Positions 43,636-52,861 of a stretch of 64,000 nucleotides of DNA are shown here, piece by piece. The stretch covers positions 1 through 64,000 of the forward strand of contig CANQDF010000005.1 in NCBI GenBank assembly GCA_947591605.1. The letters run 5' to 3'. The notes under the pieces were generated by a model that ran no database searches, was not told the DNA's origin, and was given only the letters and a program-made list of their open reading frames with translations. A program made the translations under genes and the position numbers. The number at the start of each line of letters is the position of its first letter. The stretch's first letter is position 1. The stretch is from an uncultured Clostridia bacterium. GTDB lineage: Bacteria; Bacillota; Clostridia; Lachnospirales; CAG-274.

Positions 43636-44274
43636 TTACTCTGCCGCAAGCTCCCTCAGACCGCTTATGAGCTTTGCTATCCTTTTGTGCTCCAGCTTCA
43701 TGCTCACCCTGTTTACCACAAGCCTTGCGGAAACCGGGCATATATCCTCCAAAACCTCAAGGCCGTTAGCCTTTAAGGTGGAGCCCGTTTCCACTATATC
43801 GACTATGACATCGGAAAGGCCCACAATGGGCGCAAGCTCCACGGAGCCGTTAAGCTTTATTATCTCTATGGTCTGATGTTTTTTGTGATAAAAATATTCC
43901 TTTGCTATATTGGGATACTTTGTTGCCACCCTGAGATCGTTATTTTTGCCCAAAAGCGCCCGTGCAGAGGCATAGCCCGCAACCGCAAAACGGCATTTGC
44001 CAAAACCGAGGTCAAGCACCTCATATAAGTTTCTGTTCTCCTGCAAAAGCGTATCCTTACCGACAATGCCTATATCGGCTGCGCCGTATTCCACATATGT
44101 AGGCACATCCGTTGCCTTTGCAAGGAAAAACTTAAAGCCCAGCTCTTCGTTTGCAAATATAAGCTTTCGTGAGTCCTTCTTCATTTCATCACAGGTTATG
44201 CCAAGCTGCTCCAGCATATCCATAGTCTGTTCCGCAAGCCTGCCCTTTGCAAGGGCAAAAGTAATATACTCCAT
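43636..44274 (-). CDS. hisG: ATP phosphoribosyltransferase, short form
   Basis: A 212-residue short-type His[20 protein letters not shown] start, [16 protein letters not shown], and [18 protein letters not shown] for PRPP binding. It lacks the C-terminal ACT-like domain of long HisG, so it needs HisZ, encoded just upstream and sharing a TAATG overlap. It commits carbon to histidine synthesis. Confidence 0.97.
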   Translation of the reverse strand: MEYITFALAKGRLAEQTMDMLEQLGITCDEMKKDSRKLIFANEELGFKFFLAKATDVPTYVEYGAADIGIVGKDTLLQENRNLYEVLDLGFGKCRFAVAGYASARALLGKNNDLRVATKYPNIAKEYFYHKKHQTIEIIKLNGSVELAPIVGLSDVIVDIVETGSTLKANGLEVLEDICPVSARLVVNRVSMKLEHKRIAKLISGLRELAAE

Positions 44275-45476
44275 TATTCGTCCTCCCCGACAGCCATATT
44301 ATGGCTGTTTTCGCCGTCAAAATATATAAGCCTTGGAATACCGTTTTTCACGGCATACGCCATATTTTTGTCAAGATCTCCGCCAAGCAGGCTCAGCTCG
44401 GCAACGGCGCCGTTCTTCCTCAGCTCGTCCGCCTTTTTTATTGCCGCCGCCCTGCCCTCCTCGTTGCAGGCTATGAGAAAATCTGCGTGACCCGGTTCCT
44501 TTGCGGTAAGCACCGACATTATATCGTTTATCTTTACCGCCAGACCCACTGCGGGGCAGGCTTCACCGTAGCTGCCGACAAGCTTGTCGTAGCGTCCGCC
44601 GTCTATCACGGAGAAGCCCGTACCCCTTGCATACGCCCTGAATACAATACCCGTATAATAGTCAAAATGCCCCGTAACACTCAGGTCAAAGGAAATATAT
44701 TTGCTGTATCCGCATACATCAAGCAGGGAGTAAAGCTTACCCATATATTCAAGCGCATTTAACGATCTTGCGTTGTTTACAAGCGATTTTGCCTCTTCAA
44801 GCACCTCTGCTCCGCCTATAAGCAGCGGAAGATCGTCAAAGAGCGTTTTCAGCTTTGGGCTTATATCGGTATTGGCTGTTATTTTGCTTACCTCCACATA
44901 ATTTTTTTCTATTATGCAGTCGATAACGGCTTCGCTTGTTTTTGCGTCAAGCCTCGATTCCTCAAGGACGCCCTTTAAAAATTCAACATTTGCTATATCT
45001 ACCCTGAAATCCTCAATGCCTACCGCCAAAAGAGAATTTACGGCGATAATAACGGTTTCTGCATCTGCCTCCAAGGAATTTACGCCTATAAGCTCCGCAC
45101 CTGCCTGTGTAAACTCCCTCAGCTTGCCCTGATAGCTCTCGTTGTATCTGAAGGCGTTGCCCACATAGGCAAACCTCAACGGCAGATCCTCCGTGCCGTA
45201 GGCAGTTGCGGCAACACGTGCAATTGCAGGCGTAACATCGGGGCGCAAAGCAAGTATGGAGCCGTCCCTGTCCAAAAATTTGTACATTCTGCTGCCCGAT
45301 ACGCCCCCTGCGCCCTCAAACACCTCTATGTACTCAAACGTGGGGGTTATTACAAATTTATAATTGCAGCTTTCAAAAACTGCTTTGATTTTATTTTCAA
45401 TTTCGGTTTTAAGTGCGCATTGTGCGGGCAGATAGTCCTTTACGCCTGCCGTAGTATGCAGTTTATTATTTATCAT
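44274..45476 (-). CDS. hisZ: ATP phosphoribosyltransferase regulatory subunit HisZ
   Basis: A 400-residue HisRS-like protein without the anticodon-binding tRNA ligase function: [60 protein letters not shown] and GGRYDKL. It forms an octamer with short HisG and gives feedback control. The ATG at 45476 follows AAGGAG. It is the promoter-proximal gene of the operon. HisRS itself is an alternative, but pairing with short HisG decides it. Confidence 0.93.
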   Translation of the reverse strand: MINNKLHTTAGVKDYLPAQCALKTEIENKIKAVFESCNYKFVITPTFEYIEVFEGAGGVSGSRMYKFLDRDGSILALRPDVTPAIARVAATAYGTEDLPLRFAYVGNAFRYNESYQGKLREFTQAGAELIGVNSLEADAETVIIAVNSLLAVGIEDFRVDIANVEFLKGVLEESRLDAKTSEAVIDCIIEKNYVEVSKITANTDISPKLKTLFDDLPLLIGGAEVLEEAKSLVNNARSLNALEYMGKLYSLLDVCGYSKYISFDLSVTGHFDYYTGIVFRAYARGTGFSVIDGGRYDKLVGSYGEACPAVGLAVKINDIMSVLTAKEPGHADFLIACNEEGRAAAIKKADELRKNGAVAELSLLGGDLDKNMAYAVKNGIPRLIYFDGENSHNMAVGEDE

Positions 45477-45514
45477 AGGTATACTCCTTATATAGTCTTG
45501 CTTTACTGTGATAA

Positions 45515-45528
45515 AGTGATAAATCACT
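45515..45528 (-). promoter_or_regulatory. Operator-like palindrome at the his start site
   Basis: AGTGAT-AA-ATCACT lies 6 bp beyond the -10 element, over the expected transcription start; a further GTGATA copy adjoins it (45508-45513). A histidine- or amino-acid-responsive repressor is plausible, but I cannot name it. Confidence 0.5.
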
Positions 45529-45533
45529 AAATC

Positions 45534-45561
45534 ATTATACCATATCCTCTTTTTTTGTCAA
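45534..45561 (-). promoter_or_regulatory. Main promoter of the his operon
   Basis: On the minus strand a perfect TTGACA (45561-45556), 16-bp spacer and TATAAT (45539-45534). Confidence 0.85.
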
Positions 45562-45711
45562 TAGCAATTTGTCCGTAAGCCTTATCAAAGCCGATATAAA
45601 GCTGTCATCCCGCTCCGCACTCCGCTTTTTTGTAAAATGTGATATTAATATGATACATCAAAGCGGCAAATACAAATATACGGCAGTCGGACAGAACTTT
45701 TCCGTGTATCC

Positions 45712-45739
45712 ATTATACCATATTTTGTGATAATGTCCA
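45712..45739 (-). promoter_or_regulatory. Second promoter upstream of the his operon
   Basis: TGGACA (45739-45734), 16-bp spacer, TATAAT (45717-45712), only 7 bp after the protease stop. The -10 context ATGGTATAATG is the same as in the main promoter. It would make a ~180-nt longer leader or a separate small RNA. Confidence 0.6.
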
Positions 45740-45745
45740 CAGCTT

Positions 45746-48700
45746 TTACAAATTTTCAAAGCCTGCATAAAGATCCAGTATACCGTAGCCCCAGATATTG
45801 TTGGGCAGTATTTCGTTTGCGGGAGCCTGCGCCCCCAATATAAGATAAGCGGTCACCATTACCGTGTTTGCCGTGTATACGCCCTGCCGCAGCACAAGCC
45901 ACTCCAGCATAAGCGCAGCCGCACCCGCCGCCACGGCGCAGGCATAGCTTGTGCCGCTTCTGCCTCCGAGGTTTACCGCAGGGGCGCAAAAATCCGGTCT
46001 TAACACATAAAACCTTGTAGGCCCTCTGCCCGTAGGCGCAAAGGTGCTGTTATCGGTTGAATTGTAGCCGCCCACCGTCATTACGGAATAGGCGGTACCG
46101 GGAGTGGTTACCGTCACCATCGGGTTTGAGGTAATAAAAAATGTATTTCTGCCTATAAATGCGCTTATGGGCAGCCACATATGCACCGCACCCGTTGTCA
46201 TATTGTTGTTGTATATCCTGATAAGCCATATACCGAAGGCAGGTCTTTCCACCCTTATATTGGTATGCTGGTCGCTTGCGGAATCCTCCGATATATAATA
46301 GCTTACCCTTACCCTGCCTCCGCCCTTGGAGAGGGTAAACGTATTTTCATAATTGATTATAGGCTGCAGCCTAAGCACGCTTTCTCCCAGGGGTGAAATT
46401 ATTTCAACGGCTATAAGGTCTACAATGGAATTCCATATATCCACGTTAAAGCCTGCCTCGTTTTCACCGACGGTTATCTCTATATCCCTGTATACCTCGC
46501 CCTGAGAAAAATCAAATGAGGTATGATGTCTTGCTATGCCCTCGTTGCCCGAGGGTACGCAGAGGCATACCCCGTACTGCCTTGCTATGTTTGAAAAATG
46601 CTCCTCCAGTATGGACTGGCTGCTGTGGCCTCCCTGGTTTGTGCCCGTACCTATACATATGACAACAGGTCTGTCCAGCTCGTTTGCCTTTTTGTAGGCA
46701 TAGCTTACGCCCAGCATAAGATCAATTGAGGAGTATGCGGGCACATCCTCCCCTACAAACATCTCCTCCTTTAAATACTGTTTTGCCTGCTTCAGTTTTA
46801 CTATTATAAGCTCCGCATCCGGTGCCGCACCGTTTCTGCCTGCGGCTATCTCCGCAAGATATGTACCGTGCCCTATCTCATCTCTCGTATCCAGCTCAGC
46901 CTCACCCGAGAGCGCCCTGTTTATATAGTCATTATCATACTCCGTACCGAAGCACAGCTCATCGGTGCCGTCCCCGGAGGTCTGATCCCATATATACAAT
47001 ATCTTGCTTGTTCCGTCCTCATAAATAAAATTTTCGCTGCGGTAGTCAATGCCCGTGTCTATAACAGCCACAAGCATACCGCTGCCCCTAAGCCCGAGAT
47101 AAGGCTGATTGCGCACCGTTGTTATGCCGCTTTTGTCAAATGCCGCCTCATACTGCATTAGCCCCATAACAAACGGAGGCTTAACGCCTATAGTGTTAAT
47201 AAACTCCATTCTGTTAAGCATATAGTACTCCGACTTGATGTACAATATATCAAAATCATCGTCAAGGGGACAGGTAATTATGTTGTCATTATTTATATCG
47301 TCATATATCAGCGCCCCTCTGCGTTTTACAAAATCCATATATTCTCCCGAATATGCCGCCTCCTCAACAGACGTCCTTCCTTCCGCCTGCTGTATGGACA
47401 CGCTCGGTATACTTTGCTCCATAAGCCTGAGAGTGTTTTCAAAGCAAAGAGTGCCGTAGCCAAGCGCCCTGTTGGGATACACGGCATCTATATTTCTTGA
47501 GGCACCCTTTAATAAAAATGCCTTAAGCCTTTCACCGTACATAAAAAGATCCCTGCCCTGTACAACGCCCCATTGCAGCATAAGCGCAGCCGCACCCGTA
47601 ACATGCGGCGCCGCATAGCTGGTACCCGTAAAAAGATCCGTCCCGCCGTTCAAAGCAGATGACGGCACATTATAGGCGGGCGCCGCTATATCCGGCTTGA
47701 TATAGCCCGTATTTCTTGTATATCCCCTGCCGGAAAAATCCAGCACGGTGTCCGTATTTTGATTGTATCCGCCTACAGCTATAGCCTTGTATGCGCTTGC
47801 AGGCAGCGTTATGGTTGTATATGCTGCGGAATCCAGAAAAAAAGTATCGCTGCCCACAGCCTCGGTGACAGGAAGCCATATATCAAAATTTCCGTTTACA
47901 ATGCTGATAGGTTCAAACTCCAGAGTCCATATGCCGCTTTGTATATCCGCACTGTTTTCAAAATTTATGTATACCTCTGTATCAATATTGTAGGGTGACG
48001 GCAGAGAAAAAAGGATATTTACTATGGTATCAGCAAAATTAATGCGTGAGGTGGAGGTTATCATTCCGCTTTTCTGTCCGTTGGGAGCGGTAAGGGTTAT
48101 GCCTATATTATCCGAAAACGACTTCCAGAGGCTCATATACATATTTCTTATATTTCCGCCGACGTTAAAGCGTATGGTTTCTCCGCTCTCAAAGCTGCCC
48201 GAATAATGATGTCCCGCTGCGCCCTCGTTGCCCGCAGCTATACATACAGAGCATACCGTATTGTCTGCCACCTCGTTTATATACAGCTCCACAAGCGAGC
48301 TGCCGTCATGGGGGCCGTCATTTGTGCCGTAGGATATATTTATTGCAGCGGGCATATTAAGCGACAGCGCCGTATCCCTTATGTACTTTAGCCCTCGCAT
48401 AATATCGGTAGAGCGTGCATAGCCGTCCCTTAACCCAAGCTTGACTATAACAAGCTCCGCTCCGGGCGCAATACCCGTCTGACCGCTGCCTCCTCCGCCG
48501 CCTGCACATATGCCTGCCACTGCCGTACCGTGTCCCTCGGTATCGGCAAAGCTTATAAAGCTCTCTTGTTTTATTGCACTGTTTATCTCCTCTCTTGTGT
48601 ATCTCCTCCCCCTTGCTCCGTTCTCCGTTACACTCAGGTCAAGTATGCCAAGTATACGAGTGCTGCCGTTTTCGTCTATAAAATCCCTGTTGTATATATC

Positions 48701-49021
48701 TATACCAGAATCTATTATGCCTATAATAACTCCTCTGCCGTCAAGACCCCTGCCCTCCAGAACAGCATCGTACAGGCAGGCGCTCTGCTGGGACGAAAAG
48801 CGCATAAAATAAAGCCTTTTGGGTATCTCCAGATATTCGGTTGAGGGCAGGAGGTAAAGCGCCTCTATTTGCTCCGTGGGTATGGTAACAATTGCAAAGT
48901 TTTCCGACAGTATTTCCGTATTGCCGCCTATTGACGATACCTCTGCGGCAAGGTCACCCGAATATTTTACTATTATCTCCGTTATCTCCTCGTCCGCTCT
49001 GTTGTAAAAATAATCAACCAT
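45746..49021 (-). CDS. Tandem subtilisin-like protease, Csp-type (1091 aa)
   Basis: Two S8 subtilase domains in one chain. Domain 1: IIDSGID (Asp), DTEGHGTAVAG (His) and FTGTSYAAPHVTGAAAL (Ser). Domain 2 (from about residue 640): VIDTGID (Asp), DEIGHGTYLAE (His) and GRSGTSYACAVAAGAA (Ser). Both triads look intact, although the second lacks the usual Pro-His after the Ser motif. The arrangement, absence of a Sec signal and insert between His and Ser recall Clostridium CspBA germination proteases, which activate SleC. The ATG at 49021 follows AAAGGGGGA; the ATG at 49042 overlaps that site. Substrate and germination role are inferred. Confidence 0.85.
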   Translation of the reverse strand: MVDYFYNRADEEITEIIVKYSGDLAAEVSSIGGNTEILSENFAIVTIPTEQIEALYLLPSTEYLEIPKRLYFMRFSSQQSACLYDAVLEGRGLDGRGVIIGIIDSGIDIYNRDFIDENGSTRILGILDLSVTENGARGRRYTREEINSAIKQESFISFADTEGHGTAVAGICAGGGGGSGQTGIAPGAELVIVKLGLRDGYARSTDIMRGLKYIRDTALSLNMPAAINISYGTNDGPHDGSSLVELYINEVADNTVCSVCIAAGNEGAAGHHYSGSFESGETIRFNVGGNIRNMYMSLWKSFSDNIGITLTAPNGQKSGMITSTSRINFADTIVNILFSLPSPYNIDTEVYINFENSADIQSGIWTLEFEPISIVNGNFDIWLPVTEAVGSDTFFLDSAAYTTITLPASAYKAIAVGGYNQNTDTVLDFSGRGYTRNTGYIKPDIAAPAYNVPSSALNGGTDLFTGTSYAAPHVTGAAALMLQWGVVQGRDLFMYGERLKAFLLKGASRNIDAVYPNRALGYGTLCFENTLRLMEQSIPSVSIQQAEGRTSVEEAAYSGEYMDFVKRRGALIYDDINNDNIITCPLDDDFDILYIKSEYYMLNRMEFINTIGVKPPFVMGLMQYEAAFDKSGITTVRNQPYLGLRGSGMLVAVIDTGIDYRSENFIYEDGTSKILYIWDQTSGDGTDELCFGTEYDNDYINRALSGEAELDTRDEIGHGTYLAEIAAGRNGAAPDAELIIVKLKQAKQYLKEEMFVGEDVPAYSSIDLMLGVSYAYKKANELDRPVVICIGTGTNQGGHSSQSILEEHFSNIARQYGVCLCVPSGNEGIARHHTSFDFSQGEVYRDIEITVGENEAGFNVDIWNSIVDLIAVEIISPLGESVLRLQPIINYENTFTLSKGGGRVRVSYYISEDSASDQHTNIRVERPAFGIWLIRIYNNNMTTGAVHMWLPISAFIGRNTFFITSNPMVTVTTPGTAYSVMTVGGYNSTDNSTFAPTGRGPTRFYVLRPDFCAPAVNLGGRSGTSYACAVAAGAAALMLEWLVLRQGVYTANTVMVTAYLILGAQAPANEILPNNIWGYGILDLYAGFENL

Positions 49022-49120
49022 TTTAATTCCCCCTTTATACAAACTATATGCGTAAAGATGAGTATTATTTTTATAAATTTACGGCATCGGGACAAAATAA
49101 GAAACCGATACATACAAAAA

Positions 49121-49146
49121 AGCGGCGCATATTTTACTGCGCCGCT
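49121..49146 (-). terminator. Strong minus-strand terminator after the EF-G gene
   Basis: A perfect 9-bp GC stem AGCGGCGCA/TGCGCCGCT (49121-49129 with 49138-49146) is followed on the minus strand by T6. Confidence 0.85.
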
Positions 49147-49210
49147 CGAACCGTCAAAAAACCTAAAAACAGATAAAAAAACCGAATTAAATGCCGACCG
49201 ATATTTAATT

Positions 49211-49240
49211 CAAAAGGGGATGTTGTTCTGCAACACCCCC
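49211..49240 (-). terminator. First hairpin after the EF-G gene
   Basis: GGGG and TGTTG pair with CAACA and CCCC (49216-49225 with 49231-49240), followed by TTTTG on the minus strand. It is very like the hairpin after the GH28 gene at 12260-12282. Confidence 0.65.
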
Positions 49241-49255
49241 TGCTTAAAAGCTTTA

Positions 49256-51349
49256 TTATTTTACATCGGCTGCAAGTTCAGCCTTTCTCTTTTCAATTAC
49301 CTTTGCCTGGACATCGCCCGGAGCCTCCTCATAACGTGCAAACTCCATTGTGTACGAGCCTCTGCCTTGAGTCATGGAACGGAGATCGGTAGCGTATCTG
49401 GATATTTCTGCCATAGGAGCCTCTGCCTGTATTATCTGTTTGCTGCCCACCTTTTCCATACCGAGTATACGGCCTCTGCGCTTATTCATATCGCCCATAA
49501 TATCACCTGTATAGGCATCGGGTACCGTGATAGCTATTGAAGCGATAGGCTCAAGCAGCTTAGGCTTAGCTTGAGTAAAGGCATCCTTAAATGCCATTTG
49601 TGTAGCCATCTTAAATGCCATCTCGGAGGAATCAACAGGGTGATATGAACCGTCAAGCAGTGTTGCCTTTATACCCACAACAGGATAGCCTGCAAGAGGA
49701 CCTGCCTTAACGGATTCCTGAAGACCCTTTTCAACAGCGGGGAAGTACTGCTTTGGTACGGCACCGCCAAAGATTTTCTCCTCAAATACATATGGCTCTG
49801 CAGGGTCGTCATAGTTAGGCTCAAACGACATAAGCACATCTCCGTACTGACCGTGACCGCCTGACTGCTTTTTGTATTTGCCTCTTACCTCTACCTTGGC
49901 GCCGATCTTCTCCCTGTAAGGTATGATAGGGTCGGAGAGTTCCACCTCAATTTTATACTTGCTCTTGAGCTTATTGACAAATACGTCTATCTGGGTATCA
50001 CCCGTACCGCTGATTATAGACTGCTTTGTTTCCTTATTTACCTCAAAGCGCATAGTCTTGTCTTCCTCAAGTATTTTTGCAATAGCACCTGCCAGCTTGT
50101 CCTCATCGCCCTTTGTCTTTGGCTTGATAGCCATGCTCATGAGCGCCGCAGGATATTCTATAGGAGGCATCTGAACAGGTCTGTCTGCGCTTGCAAGCGT
50201 ATCGCATGTGCTGGTATTCTGCAGCTTTGCAATAGCGCCTATATCGCCTGCCCTGAGCTCGTCAACATCTATCTGCTCCTTACCTCTCAGGATGTAAAGG
50301 TGACCGATCTTTTCGGCAATGTTTTTATTTACGTTTTTGACCATGCTGTCCTTTTTAAGCACGCCCGAGCAAACCTTGAATATGCTTAAGCGTCCTACAT
50401 ATGGGTCTGCAATAGTCTTGAAAACAAATGCAGAAACAGGCTCCGAATCGTCGCAGTTTATCTCGACACTGTCGTCTGTTTTTGGATTTATGGCGTCAAT
50501 AACGGGTTTTACCTTTGCCGTAGGAGGCAAAAACTTATTTATGGAGTTCATAAGCACCCTTATGCCTATTGTATAATTTGCGGCACCGCAGAGCACGGGG
50601 GTAACCGTACCGTCAACAATACCTATGTTAAGGCCCTTGTGTATCTCGTCAACCTCAAAAGGCTCCTCATTGAAAAACTTTTCCATAAGGTCGTCATCCG
50701 TTTCGGCAACAGCCTCCTCAACCATATTCCTCATGGTTTCGACAGCGTCCGTATAGCCGTCCGGCATATCGCATGGCTCTACCATACCGTTGTCGTAGCG
50801 CCTTGCCTGCCTGCGGATAACATTAATAAAGCCTACATACTTGCCGTTTTCATAAAAAGGTACCTGCAAAGGAGCAATACTCTTGCCGAAAACCTGCTTA
50901 AGCGATTCCACAACATCGTCAAAGTTGGCGTTTTCGTCATCCATGCCGTTTACAAATATCATTTTGGGTACGCCCATTTCCTCGGCCATTTCCCAAGCCT
51001 TTTCGGTACCTACCTCAATGCCCGATTTTGCATTTACAACAATAAGTGCAAGGTCGGCAACGCTGAGCGCCTGCTTTACCTCACCCACAAAATCAAAATA
51101 ACCGGGAGTATCAATAAAATTGATCTTTTCGTCAAGCCATTCAACAGGTATAACGGAAGAGTTTATGGAAACCTTGCGTTTTATTTCCTCCGGGTCGTAA
51201 TCACTTACGGTATTACCCTCTTCAACACGGCCAAAACGCTTTGTTACGCCGCTTACATGCAGGCAAGCCTCGGTAATTGTCGTTTTGCCGCATCCGCTGT
51301 GACCAAGTACGGCGACATTTCTAATTTCGTTTCCGGTATAGCTTTTCAT
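49256..51349 (-). CDS. EF-G paralogue (EF-G2/FusA2-like translational GTPase)
   Basis: A 697-residue EF-G-like GTPase: P-loop GHSGCGKTT at 16-24, DTPGYFDFVGE, then domains II-V with RGKYKKQSGGHGQYGDV and the C-terminal MTQGRGSYTMEF. Switch I reads EEGNTVSDYDPEEIKRKVSI rather than the strict EF-G form, and the G4 motif is NGMD instead of NKxD. These features place it in the EF-G-like paralogue group rather than the main elongation factor. Paralogues may act in ribosome recycling or stress; the role here is unknown. No rpsL/rpsG or tuf genes are nearby. Confidence 0.85.
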   Translation of the reverse strand: MKSYTGNEIRNVAVLGHSGCGKTTITEACLHVSGVTKRFGRVEEGNTVSDYDPEEIKRKVSINSSVIPVEWLDEKINFIDTPGYFDFVGEVKQALSVADLALIVVNAKSGIEVGTEKAWEMAEEMGVPKMIFVNGMDDENANFDDVVESLKQVFGKSIAPLQVPFYENGKYVGFINVIRRQARRYDNGMVEPCDMPDGYTDAVETMRNMVEEAVAETDDDLMEKFFNEEPFEVDEIHKGLNIGIVDGTVTPVLCGAANYTIGIRVLMNSINKFLPPTAKVKPVIDAINPKTDDSVEINCDDSEPVSAFVFKTIADPYVGRLSIFKVCSGVLKKDSMVKNVNKNIAEKIGHLYILRGKEQIDVDELRAGDIGAIAKLQNTSTCDTLASADRPVQMPPIEYPAALMSMAIKPKTKGDEDKLAGAIAKILEEDKTMRFEVNKETKQSIISGTGDTQIDVFVNKLKSKYKIEVELSDPIIPYREKIGAKVEVRGKYKKQSGGHGQYGDVLMSFEPNYDDPAEPYVFEEKIFGGAVPKQYFPAVEKGLQESVKAGPLAGYPVVGIKATLLDGSYHPVDSSEMAFKMATQMAFKDAFTQAKPKLLEPIASIAITVPDAYTGDIMGDMNKRRGRILGMEKVGSKQIIQAEAPMAEISRYATDLRSMTQGRGSYTMEFARYEEAPGDVQAKVIEKRKAELAADVK

Positions 51350-51762
51350 TTAAAAAATCACCCCATCGTATAATTTGGGAGGCCGTCATATTATGTGCAG
51401 TATTAAGTCAATTTTATCTAAAATTTGCACAATCGACCTCTACCCTATGTATTAAAATATTCAACATTGATTACAAATATCCTTTTTAAAATGGATATTT
51501 TTTGACGTTTTGTATAAACTATACAATTTTGTAATATTTTTTTGTGTATATTTTTTTAAAAGTCTGTTTTATGCTTATGTATATTTCGTTGACCTGCGAC
51601 CTGTAAAATGGTAAAATATATTTTGTGGGTTGCCTTATGATACGCATTGTGCAGACGGTATTGCACGGCAATGCCGCCTCTTGCGTGAGGAGAGGCAATT
51701 ACCTGTCGGTCAAAATTTTTTTAACCGATTGCAGCAAACAGTCAGGGAGGGAAGGTTCTGCC
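51350..51762. other. Divergent intergenic region between EF-G and tyrA
   Basis: This 413-bp AT-rich region holds no gene. It contains an AAATATCC/GGATATTT hairpin (51474-51501), a TGTATA-AAC-TATACA palindrome near 51521, the tyrA promoter, and then a ~145-nt leader with several GC-rich hairpins (such as CCTCT/AGAGG near 51680-51697 and CGGT/ACCG near 51707). The leader does not match a T-box or a riboswitch that I recognise. Confidence 0.4.
51589..51617 (+). promoter_or_regulatory. Promoter of tyrA-aroA
   Basis: TTGACC (51589-51594), 17-bp spacer, TAAAAT (51612-51617), about 145 bp before the tyrA start. Confidence 0.7.
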
Positions 51763-52851
51763 ATGAAAAATATAGGTATAATAGGTCTGGGGCTTATAGG
51801 CGGCTCTATTGCAAAGTCCCTTAAAAGGTATGACGGATATGTAATAAAGGCATTTAACAGGAGCAGACCGTCTATTGACGCCGCAATTGCAGACGGCATA
51901 ATTGACGACGGTTCTGCCGAGGATATATCCGTGCTTTCGGGCAGTGAAATAATTTTTATATGTACTCCCGTGGACCTTATACCCGGCTATGTAGACAAGC
52001 TTTTGCCCATAATAGACAAAGATTGCATAATAACGGATGTGGGCAGCACAAAAGCCAACATATACCGCAAAATGCTCGGCTTCGGCGACAGGATAAACTA
52101 TATAGGCGGTCACCCCATGGCAGGCTCGGAGCAGACAAGCTACAAGGCGGCAAAGCCGTTTCTGCTTGAAAACGCCTACTATGTGGTTGCTCCTTCACCT
52201 TACGTCAAAAAAGAATATGTAGATAAATTTACCGCCCTTATAGAGCTTACCGGCGCCGTGCCAATAGTCATAGACCCCGATGAGCACGATTATACGGTAG
52301 CTGCCATAAGCCATGTGCCCCATATAATAGCGGCGTCGCTTGTAAACACGGTAAAAAGGCTCGACGGAGAGCAGGGGCTTATGCACGCACTTGCGGCAGG
52401 CGGCTTTAAGGATATAACCCGCATAGCCTCGTCCAGCCCGGAGGTATGGACAGGCATATGCCTCGAAAACAAGGTTCATATATTAAAGGTGCTGGAAAGC
52501 TTTAAAGCCGATATAGACAGCTTTGCACAGGCAATTGCAGACAGCGATGCCGATGCCCTCGGCAGCTGCTTTGCGTGCGCAAGGGATTACAGAAACAGCT
52601 TTTCCTCAAAGCTGCCTACATCATATGCCACCAGCTTTGAGCTTTATGTAGATACTGCCGAAAAGCAGGGTATAATAGCTTCGGTCGCCTCGATACTTAG
52701 CCTTAACAATATAAACATAAAGAGTATAGGCGTAGTTGCAAACAGGGAATATGCAAACGGCATACTCCGCCTTGTACTCGACAGCAAGGAGGCAAAGGAA
52801 AAATGCCACGACTTGCTCACACGGATGAATTACACAGTATACGATAAATGA
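51763..52851 (+). CDS. tyrA: Prephenate dehydrogenase with ACT domain
   Basis: A 363-residue TyrA. IGIIGLGLIGGSIAKSLK is the NAD(P)-binding loop; IGGHPMAGSEQTSY and DYTVAAISHVPHIIAASL are the substrate-site motifs; the last ~75 residues (SFELYVDTAEKQGIIASVASILSLNNINIKSIG) form an ACT regulatory domain, probably binding tyrosine. It oxidises prephenate to hydroxyphenylpyruvate. The ATG at 51763 follows GGGAGGG at slightly long spacing. aroA follows 10 bp later. Confidence 0.94.
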   Translation: MKNIGIIGLGLIGGSIAKSLKRYDGYVIKAFNRSRPSIDAAIADGIIDDGSAEDISVLSGSEIIFICTPVDLIPGYVDKLLPIIDKDCIITDVGSTKANIYRKMLGFGDRINYIGGHPMAGSEQTSYKAAKPFLLENAYYVVAPSPYVKKEYVDKFTALIELTGAVPIVIDPDEHDYTVAAISHVPHIIAASLVNTVKRLDGEQGLMHALAAGGFKDITRIASSSPEVWTGICLENKVHILKVLESFKADIDSFAQAIADSDADALGSCFACARDYRNSFSSKLPTSYATSFELYVDTAEKQGIIASVASILSLNNINIKSIGVVANREYANGILRLVLDSKEAKEKCHDLLTRMNYTVYDK

Positions 52852-52861
52852 GGTATAAAAA

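Noticed and set aside
51618..51762. T-box leader for tyrA-aroA
   Set aside because: No T-box sequence (AGGGTGGNACCGCG-like) and no clear antiterminator were found in the leader.
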